A DNA stretch of 64,000 bases from contig CAZLQD010000013.1 of NCBI GenBank assembly GCA_964561605.1, forward strand, positions 1-64,000. The letters run 5' to 3'. The notes below the pieces were generated by a model. It did not search any database. It was given only the letters and a program-made list of their open reading frames with translations, and was not told where the DNA came from. This document shows, in pieces, positions 1 through 8,083 of this stretch. Position 1 is the stretch's first letter. Each line of letters starts with the position of its first letter. The DNA comes from JALUZX01 sp964561605. GTDB lineage: Bacteria > Planctomycetota > UBA1135 > JALUZX01. The position numbers were made by a program, and so were the translations under genes.

Positions 1-2042
1 GGGACAGGGGCGAAGCGGGCGGGCTCCATGGTGAAGGCCGCCCGGCCCTTGGAGAGAGAACGGACCGTAGTGGAATATCCGAACATCTCCGAAAGAGGAA
101 CCTCTCCCCGGATGAAGCAAGGATCCCCTCCCATGACCATCTCAGTAATCTGGGCCCGGCGGGTGTTGAGATCGGAGACAATGCCCGAGACGTATTCCGG
201 AGGAACCTGGACCTCGAATTTCATGATAGGCTCCAGGATGATCTCCCCCCCCTCCTCCACAGCCTTGCGGAAGGCCCCAGCGGCCGCAGCCTGGAAAGCC
301 ACTTCCGTGGAAAGCCCCTCACGCCACTCCCCTCCCGTCACAGAAACCCTCACGTCCACCATCGGATAACCGTAGGCGAGCCCCCCCTCCGAAGTTCCAA
401 GGATCCCCTGCTTCACCGCCTCGTGGAAGACCTTGGGAATCTGGTCAGGCGAACAGAAGATCAGCACCTGGGGCGGCCCGCCCGTGTCGAAGGGCTCCAC
501 CCGGACCTCGACCTTCGCGTAGAGCTCCTTGCCCCCCAGAGTCCTGTCGAAGACCTCCACTCCCCGCCCCGGGCCGGCAACAGTCTCCTTGTAGGAGACC
601 CGGGGGCGACCCATCTTGCCCTCCACCGAGAAATCCCGGACAAGACGGTTCTTGATGATCTCCAAGTGGAGCTCCCCCATACCCGAGACAAGAATCTGTC
701 CCGTCTCCTCGTCTTCCCTGACCCGGAAAGTAGGATCCTCCTTCTGGAGGCGCTCCAGAGCCTGGAGAAGCTTGTCCCTGTCGGCGGTGGACCTGGGCTC
801 CACAGCCATGGACATGACCGGTTCCGGAAAACGGATAGGCTCCAGGCTGATAGGATGCCCCTTGGAGTAGAGAGTGTCTCCCGTCCGGCCGTAACGCAGG
901 CCGGGCAGAGCCACGATCTCCCCAGGGCCCGCCTCCTGGATAGGAGCACTCTCGTCGGCGTGCATCCGTAGAATCCTGCCGATCCGCTCCACCTTGCCCG
1001 TCCGGGAATTGTAGACCTGGTCCCCCACCCTGAGAGTGCCCGAGTAGATCCGGGTGTAGAAAAGCTCGCCGTGCCGGTCCGAGAACACCTTGAAGATGAA
1101 GGCCGCCAAAGGCCCCTTGGGGTCGGGGGAGCGGGTCTCCTTCCGGATCTCCGGTTCCCCCCCCTTCCTGGTCTTGACCTCCACCTCGCCCTCGATGGGA
1201 GGAACGTCCAGAGGCGAAGGAAGGTAGAGGCCCACAGCGTCCATCAGAGGCTGGATTCCCTTGTTCCGCAAAGCAGCCCCGCAAAAGACAGGAACGATCC
1301 TTCCGGCGATCGTCTCCCGTCGGATCACCTCCCTCAGGAGCGCCGGGTCCAGGACCTCCCCTTCCAAGTAGGCCTCCATGACCCGCTCGTCCAGGTCGGC
1401 CAGAGCCTCCACCATCTCCTCCCGGGCCTTCCCGGCCTCTTCCTTCACCCCCGCCGGGATCTCCGTGAGCTTAGGGTTCTTCCCAAGCTCGTCCTCCCAG
1501 ATCCAGGCCTTCCCCTCCAGGAGGTCCGCCACGCCCTCGAAGTCCCGCTCCCTTCCCACCGGGACCTGGAGGAGGACCGGATTGGCGCCCAGCCGTTTCC
1601 TGATACCTTCCACAGCCTTCCGGAAATCGGCCCCGGTGCGGTCCATCTTGTTCACGAAGGCCAGCCTGGGAACCCCATAACGGTCCGCCTGGCGCCAGAC
1701 CGTCTCCGACTGGGCCTCCACGCCGGCCACGCCGCAGAAAACCACGATCACCCCGTCCAGGACCCGCATGGCCCGCTCCACCTCGGCAGTGAAGTCCACG
1801 TGGCCCGGAGTGTCGATCAAGTTGTAGGTCCAGTCCTTCCAGGGGAAGTTCGTGGCCGCCGAAGTAATGGTGATGCCCCGCTCCCGTTCCTCGGCCATCC
1901 AGTCCATCGTGGCGTTCCCGTCGTGGACCTCTCCCATCCGGTGCTCCTTGCCGGAATAGAAGAGGAACCGCTCGGTGACGGTGGTCTTGCCCGCGTCGAT
2001 GTGGGCGGCGATTCCGAAATTCCGGATCCTGGAGAGGTCCAT
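1..2042 (-). CDS. fusA: Elongation factor G (3' end outside the window)
   Basis: GTPase that drives tRNA-mRNA translocation on the ribosome. The frame runs from an ATG at 2042 off the left edge, giving about 680 residues, so only the last 15-20 residues of a normal EF-G are missing. Visible G-domain motifs are AHIDAGKTT (G1), RGITIT (G2), DTPGHVD (G3) and NKMD (G4). The protein lacks the short insertion before DTPGHVD that E. coli EF-G has, and reads WKDWTYNLIDTPG there. A purine-rich Shine-Dalgarno stretch lies just upstream of the ATG. It is the last visible gene of the rpsL-rpsG-fusA (str) operon; whether a second tuf follows cannot be seen. Family assignment is certain; the EF-G subfamily is not. 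Confidence 0.97.
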   Translation of the reverse strand, partial: MDLSRIRNFGIAAHIDAGKTTVTERFLFYSGKEHRMGEVHDGNATMDWMAEERERGITITSAATNFPWKDWTYNLIDTPGHVDFTAEVERAMRVLDGVIVVFCGVAGVEAQSETVWRQADRYGVPRLAFVNKMDRTGADFRKAVEGIRKRLGANPVLLQVPVGRERDFEGVADLLEGKAWIWEDELGKNPKLTEIPAGVKEEAGKAREEMVEALADLDERVMEAYLEGEVLDPALLREVIRRETIAGRIVPVFCGAALRNKGIQPLMDAVGLYLPSPLDVPPIEGEVEVKTRKGGEPEIRKETRSPDPKGPLAAFIFKVFSDRHGELFYTRIYSGTLRVGDQVYNSRTGKVERIGRILRMHADESAPIQEAGPGEIVALPGLRYGRTGDTLYSKGHPISLEPIRFPEPVMSMAVEPRSTADRDKLLQALERLQKEDPTFRVREDEETGQILVSGMGELHLEIIKNRLVRDFSVEGKMGRPRVSYKETVAGPGRGVEVFDRTLGGKELYAKVEVRVEPFDTGGPPQVLIFCSPDQIPKVFHEAVKQGILGTSEGGLAYGYPMVDVRVSVTGGEWREGLSTEVAFQAAAAGAFRKAVEEGGEIILEPIMKFEVQVPPEYVSGIVSDLNTRRAQITEMVMGGDPCFIRGEVPLSEMFGYSTTVRSLSKGRAAFTMEPARFAPV

Positions 2043-2118
2043 GGTCCACCCTTCCCCCTTACGTGGAAACACGCCGTTCCCGGGGGGATCCGGCGTGTTC
2101 CAAGAGGGTTCGAAAGAA

Positions 2119-2598
2119 CTACCAGGCGAAGTGGGAGTACGCCTTGTTGGCCTCGGCCATCTTGTGGACGTCGATCTTCTTCTTGATGGCCGCCCCCTGG
2201 GGGTTGTTGTTGTATGCGTCCAGCAGTTCCTCGGCCAGCCTCTTCGCCATGGGCTTCCCCTTCTTGGCCCGGGCGGCGTTCACGATCCACCGGATGGCCA
2301 GGCTCTGCTGGCGGTTCTTCTTGACCTCCATGGGAACCTGGTAGGTGGCCCCGCCGACCCGCTTGGAGCGGACCTCCGTCCGGGGCTTCACGTTCTCCAC
2401 CGCCCTCGTGAAGATCTCCACGTAGTCCACGTCGGGGAGTTTCTTCTTACAGATCTCCAGGGCGTCGTAGAAGATCCTCTGGGCGAGGCTCTTCTTCCCG
2501 TTCCACATGATCTTGTTGATGATCTTCGTAGCGAGCTTGCTCCCGAACCTGGGGTCGGGCCGGACGTAGATCTCAGTGGATTTGAAATTGCGCGGCAT
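2119..2598 (-). CDS. rpsG: 30S ribosomal protein S7
   Basis: Primary 16S-binding protein of the small-subunit head. The 159 residues match the usual 156-residue size. The start MPRNFKSTEIYVRPDPRFGS and the C-terminal AEANKAYSHFAW are typical of S7. A longer open frame extends upstream in the same phase, but it runs through rpsL and is not real; the ATG at 2598 lies two bases after the rpsL stop codon, so translation is probably coupled. It is followed by fusA after 76 bases. Expression should depend on the promoter at 3028-3055, and S7 is the classical autoregulator of the str operon in E. coli. Nothing unusual is seen. Confidence 0.97.
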   Translation of the reverse strand: MPRNFKSTEIYVRPDPRFGSKLATKIINKIMWNGKKSLAQRIFYDALEICKKKLPDVDYVEIFTRAVENVKPRTEVRSKRVGGATYQVPMEVKKNRQQSLAIRWIVNAARAKKGKPMAKRLAEELLDAYNNNPQGAAIKKKIDVHKMAEANKAYSHFAW

Positions 2599-2600
2599 GG

Positions 2601-2972
2601 CTACTTGGGCCTCTTGGTTCCGTACTTCGACCTGGAACGACGGCGATCCTCGACGCCGCTGGCGTCCAGGACGCCCCGGATGACATGGTAACGCACGCCG
2701 GGAAGGTCCCTGACGCGGCCTCCACGCACCAGGACGATGGAGTGTTCCTGGAGGTTGTGCCCCTCGCCGGGGATGTAGACCGTGACTTCCTTCCCGTTGG
2801 AGAGCCTGACCCTGGCCACCTTCCGGAGAGCCGAGTTGGGCTTCTTGGGGGTCATGGTCTTCACCTGGAGGCACACCCCCCTCTTCTGGGGGCAACCCTC
2901 CAGCACGGGCGACTTGGACCGCTTGAGGATCTTCTTGCGTCCCTTCCGGACCAGCTGGTTGATCGTCGGCAT
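2601..2972 (-). CDS. rpsL: 30S ribosomal protein S12
   Basis: Decoding-centre protein S12, 123 residues, starting MPTINQLVRKGRKK. The TPKKPNSALRK loop is intact with the wild-type K43. The second decoding loop reads GGRVRDLPGVRYH, so residue 88 is Arg (codon AGG) where E. coli and most bacteria have Lys. Substitution K88R at this position is a known streptomycin-resistance change. D89, the methylthiolation target, is kept. The ATG at 2972 follows a leader of about 50 nt from the promoter at 3028-3055. It is the first gene of rpsL-rpsG-fusA and sits 122 bases downstream of rpoC. Confidence 0.97.
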   Translation of the reverse strand: MPTINQLVRKGRKKILKRSKSPVLEGCPQKRGVCLQVKTMTPKKPNSALRKVARVRLSNGKEVTVYIPGEGHNLQEHSIVLVRGGRVRDLPGVRYHVIRGVLDASGVEDRRRSRSKYGTKRPK

Positions 2973-3003
2973 AGGTGAAACTTTCTCTTCCTGTCTCGTC
3001 CAC

Positions 3004-3020
3004 CTCTCCGGGGCGGAGAG
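3004..3020 (-). promoter_or_regulatory. Leader hairpin of the str operon
   Basis: CTCTCCG and CGGAGAG form a perfect 7-bp inverted repeat around GGG. It lies almost exactly at the predicted transcription start of the rpsL promoter. It could form a 5' leader hairpin or be a protein operator; the sequence does not decide between these. Confidence 0.35.
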
Positions 3021-3027
3021 GGGGAGG

Positions 3028-3055
3028 ATTGTAGCTTACTTCTTCCGCCCGTCAA
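3028..3055 (-). promoter_or_regulatory. Sigma70-type promoter for rpsL-rpsG-fusA
   Basis: On the minus strand TTGACG (3055-3050) and TACAAT (3033-3028) are separated by 16 bp; each hexamer matches 5 of 6 consensus positions. The predicted start is near 3021, about 50 nt before the rpsL ATG. It gives the str genes their own promoter even though they lie directly behind rpoBC. Confidence 0.75.
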
Positions 3056-3056
3056 T

Positions 3057-3080
3057 GAGGGGCCCGGCAAAAGGCCCCTC
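3057..3080 (-). terminator. Hairpin after rpoC, possible terminator
   Basis: GAGGGGCC and GGCCCCTC form an 8-bp stem around an 8-nt loop, 15 bases beyond the rpoC stop. There is no U-tract after it on the minus strand, so it may be only a partial or Rho-assisted terminator, or an mRNA 3'-end stabiliser. Confidence 0.4.
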
Positions 3081-3094
3081 GGGACGGAGTTTCC

Positions 3095-6000
3095 TCAGGA
3101 CTGCTCCTCCTTGCTCCGGGTGCCCGAAGCATCTTCTCCGCCCTCGGCCCGGCCCTCATCGCCCCCTTCCGCCCCCGGAGCCCCCTCGTCGCTCCCCACG
3201 GATCCCGCCTCACCGGAGGGGGACTCCACCTGGGAGGGCGCCTCGCCGGTCTCAGGCCCTTCCGCCCGGTCCGCCTCCCCTTCGGGGCTCCCCCCGGAGG
3301 AAGCGTCCTCTCCCTCGGGCAGAGGTTCGGGATCGGGGAAGTCGGGGAAGTCGGGAAGGTCCGGGAGAGCCTCCGGGGTCGACTCCATCCCACCCTGGGC
3401 GCCCCCACCGGCCGAGGGGAAACCAGCATCCACACCGTCGCCCATGGCTGAAGCCATGGCGGCGGCGTCGGCCTCCTGGATCTCCCTGGCGGCCGCCACG
3501 ACGTCCACGTTCTTCTTGACGTAGGTCTTCCTGTAGTCGGGGAAGCCCGTCCCGGCGGGCACCATCCTCCCGAGGATCACGTTCTCCTTGAGGCCTCTCA
3601 AGTCGTCCCGCTTGCCCCTGAGCGCCGCCTCGGTGAGGACCTTGGTGGTCTCCTGGAAGGATGCGGCCGAGATGAAGGAGTCCGAAAGGAGGCTGGCCTT
3701 GGTGATCCCCTGGAGGAGGGGTTCGTGCTGGATGGGCCGCTTGCCCTCCTCGAGGAGCTTCTGGTTCTCCGCCTCCACGGTGAACTTGTCCACCACCATG
3801 TCGGGAAGGAACTTGGAATCCCCCGGATCGGTGATGAGGACGCGCCGCATCATCTGGGCGATGATGAGCTCGATGTGCCTGTCGTCGATGGTCACGCCCT
3901 GGGACCGGTAGACCCCCTGGATCTCCTTGAGGAGGTAGTTCTGGAGCGCCGTGGGGCCCTTGATCCTGAGGAGGTCCTGGGGCACCAGGGGTCCCTCGGT
4001 GAGAGGCTCGCCGGCCTTCACGCTGTCTCCCGTATGGACCCGGAAGGACTTGCCCACGGGGACCAGGTGCTTGCGGACCACCTCCGTTCCGCCGGGGCCT
4101 TCGGCCCGGACGGTGATGACCGTCTTGGAGCGGCTCTTCTCCTTCTCGATCTCCACGATCCCGTCGATCTCGGCCATGACGGCCGGATCCTTGGGCTTCC
4201 GGGCTTCGAAGAGCTCCGTGACCCGGGGAAGGCCGCCCGTGATGTCCTGGGTGCCGCTGATCCCTCTCGGGACCTTGGCGAGCATGGTCCCGGCCGTGAC
4301 CTTCTGGCCGTCCTCGACCTCGATGTAGGCCTTCTCGGGAAGGAGGTAGACGGCGATGAGCTTGTCGTTCTCGTCGACGATGTTGATCTGCGGGTGGAGG
4401 TCCCCCTTGTGGGCGATGATCACCTTGCGGATCACACCCTTGGCCCGGGTGTCCTTCTCCACCTTCATGGTCTTGCCTTCCTCGATGTCGGCGTAACGGG
4501 CGATCCCGTCACGCTCGGCCAGGATGGCCATGTGGTGGGGATCCCACTGGCAGAGGATCTGGCCCCGCTTCACCTCCTGGCCGTCCTCCACCTGGAGCAC
4601 GGCGCCGGCGGGAAGAGCGTAACGCTCGGTCTCGCGCCCCTTCTTGTCCTTCAGGACCAATTCGCCCTTCCGGTTGAGGACGATCCGCCGGCCCTGGTTG
4701 ACCACCTCCTTCACGTTGTAGAAGTGGACGATGCCCGAACGCTTGGCCCGGACCGAGGACTCCTCCACGGCGCGGGAGGCGATCCCCCCGGTATGGAAAG
4801 TCCGCATAGTGAGCTGGGTTCCAGGCTCGCCGATGGACTGGGCGGCGATGATGCCCACGGCCAGGCCCTTCTCGGCGAGCTGGCCCCTTGCCAGGTCCAT
4901 ACCGTAACACTTGGCGCAGAGTCCGAAGGGGTCCCGGCAGGTGAGGGGTGAGCGGACCCGGATGCTGTCGTAGTTGCCGAACTCCTCGATCTTCTGGGCG
5001 ATCTCCTTGGTGATGAGCTGGCCCTTCTCGACGATGAGCTCGTCCGTAATCGGGTCCTTCAAAGTATCCATTGCGACCCTGCCCGTGATGGCCTGGGCAA
5101 GGGAGATCTCCACCTTCTCGCCCCGGTAGATCACCCCGCGCATCACCCCGTCGGGGGTGCCGCAGTCGTCCATGGTGATGACCACGTTCTGGGCCACGTC
5201 GGCCAGCTTCCGTGTCAGGTAGCCCGAGTCGGCCGTCTTCAGGGCCGTATCGGCCAGGCCCTTCCGGGCGCTGTGAGTGGAGGAGAAGTACTCCAGCACC
5301 CTGAGACCCTCGCGGAAGTTGGCCTTGATGGGAGTCTCGATGATCTTGCCCGAGGGCTTGGCCATGAGGCCCCGCATGCCGGCGAGCTGGCGGACCTGGT
5401 CGATGGAACCGCGGGCGCCCGACTGGGCCATGCAGAAGATGGGATTCAAGTAGGGCTTCCCCTCGCGGGTGTCCTTCTCCAGCTCCTGCATGAGGTCCCG
5501 GCCCACCTTCTCGCGGGCGTGGGTCCAGAGCTCGATGGTCTTGAGATAGCGCTCGCCCTCGGCCAGGACGCCCTGCTCGAAGAGGGCGTTCACCTGGTCC
5601 ACCTGGGCCTGGGTCTCCTCGATGATCTTCTGCTTGGAGGCGGGGATCCGGAGATCGTCCTTTCCGAAGGAGAGGCCCGCCTTGGTGGAGGACTTGAAGC
5701 CGAGCTCCTTCATGTCGTCCAGGAGCTTGATCGTGGCCGTCCTGCCCAGGAGCTGGTAGCAGTCCGAGATGATCCTGGAGAGGGCCTTCTTGTCCAGCTC
5801 GTAGTTGTAGAAGGCCATTTCCGGCGGAAGGATGTCGTTGAAGGCGATCCTACCTGGGGTGGTCTCCACCAGGGTCTTGCCGTCGCAGACCTCGTCCTTG
5901 TCCTTGTAACGGATGATCTTGCCCTTGGGGAAGCGGACCTTGATCAGGGCGTGGGTCCCCACCTTTCCGTGGGAATGGGCCAGCCAGACCTCGGAGATGT

Positions 6001-8065
6001 CCGAGAAGGTCTTCCCCGTTCCCGCTCCGCCGGGCCGGTCGGTAGTGAGGTAGAAGCACCCCAGGACGATGTCCTGGCTCGGAGCGATGATGGGTCCCCC
6101 GTGGGCGGGGGAGAAGATGTTGTTCGTCGAGAGCATGAGGGTGGAGGCCTCGATCTGGGCCTCGTAGCTCAAGGGGAGGTGGACGGCCATCTGGTCCCCG
6201 TCGAAGTCGGCGTTGAAGCCGGCGCAGATCAGGGGATGGAGCCTGATGGCGTTGCCCTCGACCAGGACCGGCTCGAAGGCCTGGATGCCCATTCGGTGGA
6301 GCGTAGGAGCCCGGTTCAGGAGGACCGGGTGGTTCTGGATCACCACGTCCAGGATGTCCCAGACCACCTCTTCGCGGCGCTCCAGCATCTTCTTGGCCGA
6401 CTTGATGGTGTCGGTGTAGCCCAGTTCCCTGAGGCGCCTGATGATGAAGGGCTGGTAGAGCTCCAGGGCGATCACCTTGGGGAGGCCGCACTGGTGGAGC
6501 TTGAGGTCCGGCCCGACGACGATCACCGACCTGGCCGAGTAGTCCACCCGCTTGCCCAGGAGATTCTCCCGGAAACGGCCCTGCTTGCCCTTGATCATGT
6601 CGGTCAGGGACTTGAGCGGCCTGTTGGCCGTGCCCGGGACGGCCCGGCGGCAGCGCTGGTTGTCGAAGAGAGCGTCCACCGACTGCTGGAGCATCCGCTT
6701 CTCGTTGCGGATGATCACCTCGGGGGCGTTCAGGTCGAGGAGCTTCTTCAGGCGGTTGTTCCGGTTGATGAGCCGCCTGTAGAGATCGTTCAGGTCGGAG
6801 GTGGCGAAGTTCCCCGACTCGAGGAGGACCAGGGGACGCAGGTCCGGCGGAATCACGGGGATCACGTCCAGGATCATCCACTCGGGCCGGTTGGGGGAAT
6901 CCCGGAGCATCTCCACCGTCTTGAGGCGCTTGACGATGTCCTTGCGGCCCTGCTTGGACTTGGCCCGGCTGAACTCGCCTTCCGCCTCCTGGACGAAACG
7001 GCCAAGCTTCTCCAGGCCCCGGACCAGCTGGCCCGCCTCCTTGGTGGACTCCCCCTCCCCGGAGGGAAGGAATGATTCCATCACCGAGGTGAGCCTGGCG
7101 ATGGTCTCACCCCAATCGGTCGTGCCATCCTCGGTATCCCCGGCCCCCTCGGGCAGAGTGGCGATCCATCCCTTTACGGCTGCCCGGATGTCCTTGGCCT
7201 TCTTGGGCTCCTCCCTGAGGGAGTCGATGTCCAGGGTCTTCAGGTTCTCCCAGATCCGGTGGAGCCAGGAGGAGACGGTTCCCACGCCGGAGGAAGGGCA
7301 GGAGATCGCAGCCCGGAGGAGCCTGGAGAGATGGTCCAGGTCCATGCGCCGGAGGATCTCCCTTATGGCCTCGGCGCCCATCCTGGCGTCGAACCCGTCC
7401 CGGACCTCCCGGAGCTTGCGGAATTCGTCCTCGGAGATGAGTTCCATCTCGCGGAGGTCGGTCATGAGCCCGTAGAGCCGGCTCTCCCTTGGGCTCGCCC
7501 CCTCCCCGCTTCCCTCCTCCTGCTCGTCCTCGAGGAGTTTCTTGCGCCACGAAGGATTGAGTTTCCCAGGATCCAGGACGATGTAGTCCTGGAAATAGAT
7601 GATCCGCTCCAGCTCCCCCACCTTGATGTTGGACCAGTGGAGGTTTACAGGCTTCTCCTTGTCCCTGTGGTAGCCCGCCAGGAGGTTGCTGAGCCGCGAG
7701 GGCATGGCCTTGAAGAACCAGATGTGGGCCACGGGGGCGGCCAGGTTGATGTGGCCCATCCTCTTGCGGCGGACCCTGGCGTTGGTGATCATCACGCCGC
7801 ACTTGTCGCAGATGATCCCCTTGTGCTTGATGCCCTTGTACTTCCCGCAGAAGCACTCGTAGTCCTTTTCCGGGCCGAAGATCCTCTCGCAGAAGAGGCC
7901 GTCCTTCTCGGAACGGTAGGTCCGGTAGTTGATGGTCTCGGGCTTCTTCACCTCGCCGTAGGACCAGGACCGGATGTCCTCGGGCGAGGCCAGCCTGATG
8001 GAGACCGCGACGATATCGTTGATCTTGTTGAATGCGGCTTCCGCAGTATCCGTGTATCCGTACAT
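3095..8065 (-). CDS. rpoC: DNA-directed RNA polymerase subunit beta'
   Basis: Catalytic subunit of RNA polymerase, 1656 residues against 1407 in E. coli. The N-terminal zinc ribbon (CFCGKYKG...CDKCG, near residues 71-90), the active-site NADFDGDQMAVH, the second zinc site (CRDPFGLCAKCYG) and the trigger-loop motif LTMRTFHTGG are all present. The large sandwich-barrel insertion in the trigger loop typical of Gram-negative lineages is also present. Two things add length. One is an extra segment of about 110 residues in the clamp, between roughly residues 252 and 372, just before PEWMILDVIPVIPPDLRPL. The other is a C-terminal tail of about 150 residues after VPAGTGF, very rich in Glu, Gly, Ser and Pro. 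The ATG at 8065 has a GGAGG close upstream and lies 18 bases after rpoB. Confidence 0.98.
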   Translation of the reverse strand: MYGYTDTAEAAFNKINDIVAVSIRLASPEDIRSWSYGEVKKPETINYRTYRSEKDGLFCERIFGPEKDYECFCGKYKGIKHKGIICDKCGVMITNARVRRKRMGHINLAAPVAHIWFFKAMPSRLSNLLAGYHRDKEKPVNLHWSNIKVGELERIIYFQDYIVLDPGKLNPSWRKKLLEDEQEEGSGEGASPRESRLYGLMTDLREMELISEDEFRKLREVRDGFDARMGAEAIREILRRMDLDHLSRLLRAAISCPSSGVGTVSSWLHRIWENLKTLDIDSLREEPKKAKDIRAAVKGWIATLPEGAGDTEDGTTDWGETIARLTSVMESFLPSGEGESTKEAGQLVRGLEKLGRFVQEAEGEFSRAKSKQGRKDIVKRLKTVEMLRDSPNRPEWMILDVIPVIPPDLRPLVLLESGNFATSDLNDLYRRLINRNNRLKKLLDLNAPEVIIRNEKRMLQQSVDALFDNQRCRRAVPGTANRPLKSLTDMIKGKQGRFRENLLGKRVDYSARSVIVVGPDLKLHQCGLPKVIALELYQPFIIRRLRELGYTDTIKSAKKMLERREEVVWDILDVVIQNHPVLLNRAPTLHRMGIQAFEPVLVEGNAIRLHPLICAGFNADFDGDQMAVHLPLSYEAQIEASTLMLSTNNIFSPAHGGPIIAPSQDIVLGCFYLTTDRPGGAGTGKTFSDISEVWLAHSHGKVGTHALIKVRFPKGKIIRYKDKDEVCDGKTLVETTPGRIAFNDILPPEMAFYNYELDKKALSRIISDCYQLLGRTATIKLLDDMKELGFKSSTKAGLSFGKDDLRIPASKQKIIEETQAQVDQVNALFEQGVLAEGERYLKTIELWTHAREKVGRDLMQELEKDTREGKPYLNPIFCMAQSGARGSIDQVRQLAGMRGLMAKPSGKIIETPIKANFREGLRVLEYFSSTHSARKGLADTALKTADSGYLTRKLADVAQNVVITMDDCGTPDGVMRGVIYRGEKVEISLAQAITGRVAMDTLKDPITDELIVEKGQLITKEIAQKIEEFGNYDSIRVRSPLTCRDPFGLCAKCYGMDLARGQLAEKGLAVGIIAAQSIGEPGTQLTMRTFHTGGIASRAVEESSVRAKRSGIVHFYNVKEVVNQGRRIVLNRKGELVLKDKKGRETERYALPAGAVLQVEDGQEVKRGQILCQWDPHHMAILAERDGIARYADIEEGKTMKVEKDTRAKGVIRKVIIAHKGDLHPQINIVDENDKLIAVYLLPEKAYIEVEDGQKVTAGTMLAKVPRGISGTQDITGGLPRVTELFEARKPKDPAVMAEIDGIVEIEKEKSRSKTVITVRAEGPGGTEVVRKHLVPVGKSFRVHTGDSVKAGEPLTEGPLVPQDLLRIKGPTALQNYLLKEIQGVYRSQGVTIDDRHIELIIAQMMRRVLITDPGDSKFLPDMVVDKFTVEAENQKLLEEGKRPIQHEPLLQGITKASLLSDSFISAASFQETTKVLTEAALRGKRDDLRGLKENVILGRMVPAGTGFPDYRKTYVKKNVDVVAAAREIQEADAAAMASAMGDGVDAGFPSAGGGAQGGMESTPEALPDLPDFPDFPDPEPLPEGEDASSGGSPEGEADRAEGPETGEAPSQVESPSGEAGSVGSDEGAPGAEGGDEGRAEGGEDASGTRSKEEQS

Positions 8066-8083
8066 CTTCCCTCCGCCGAACGG

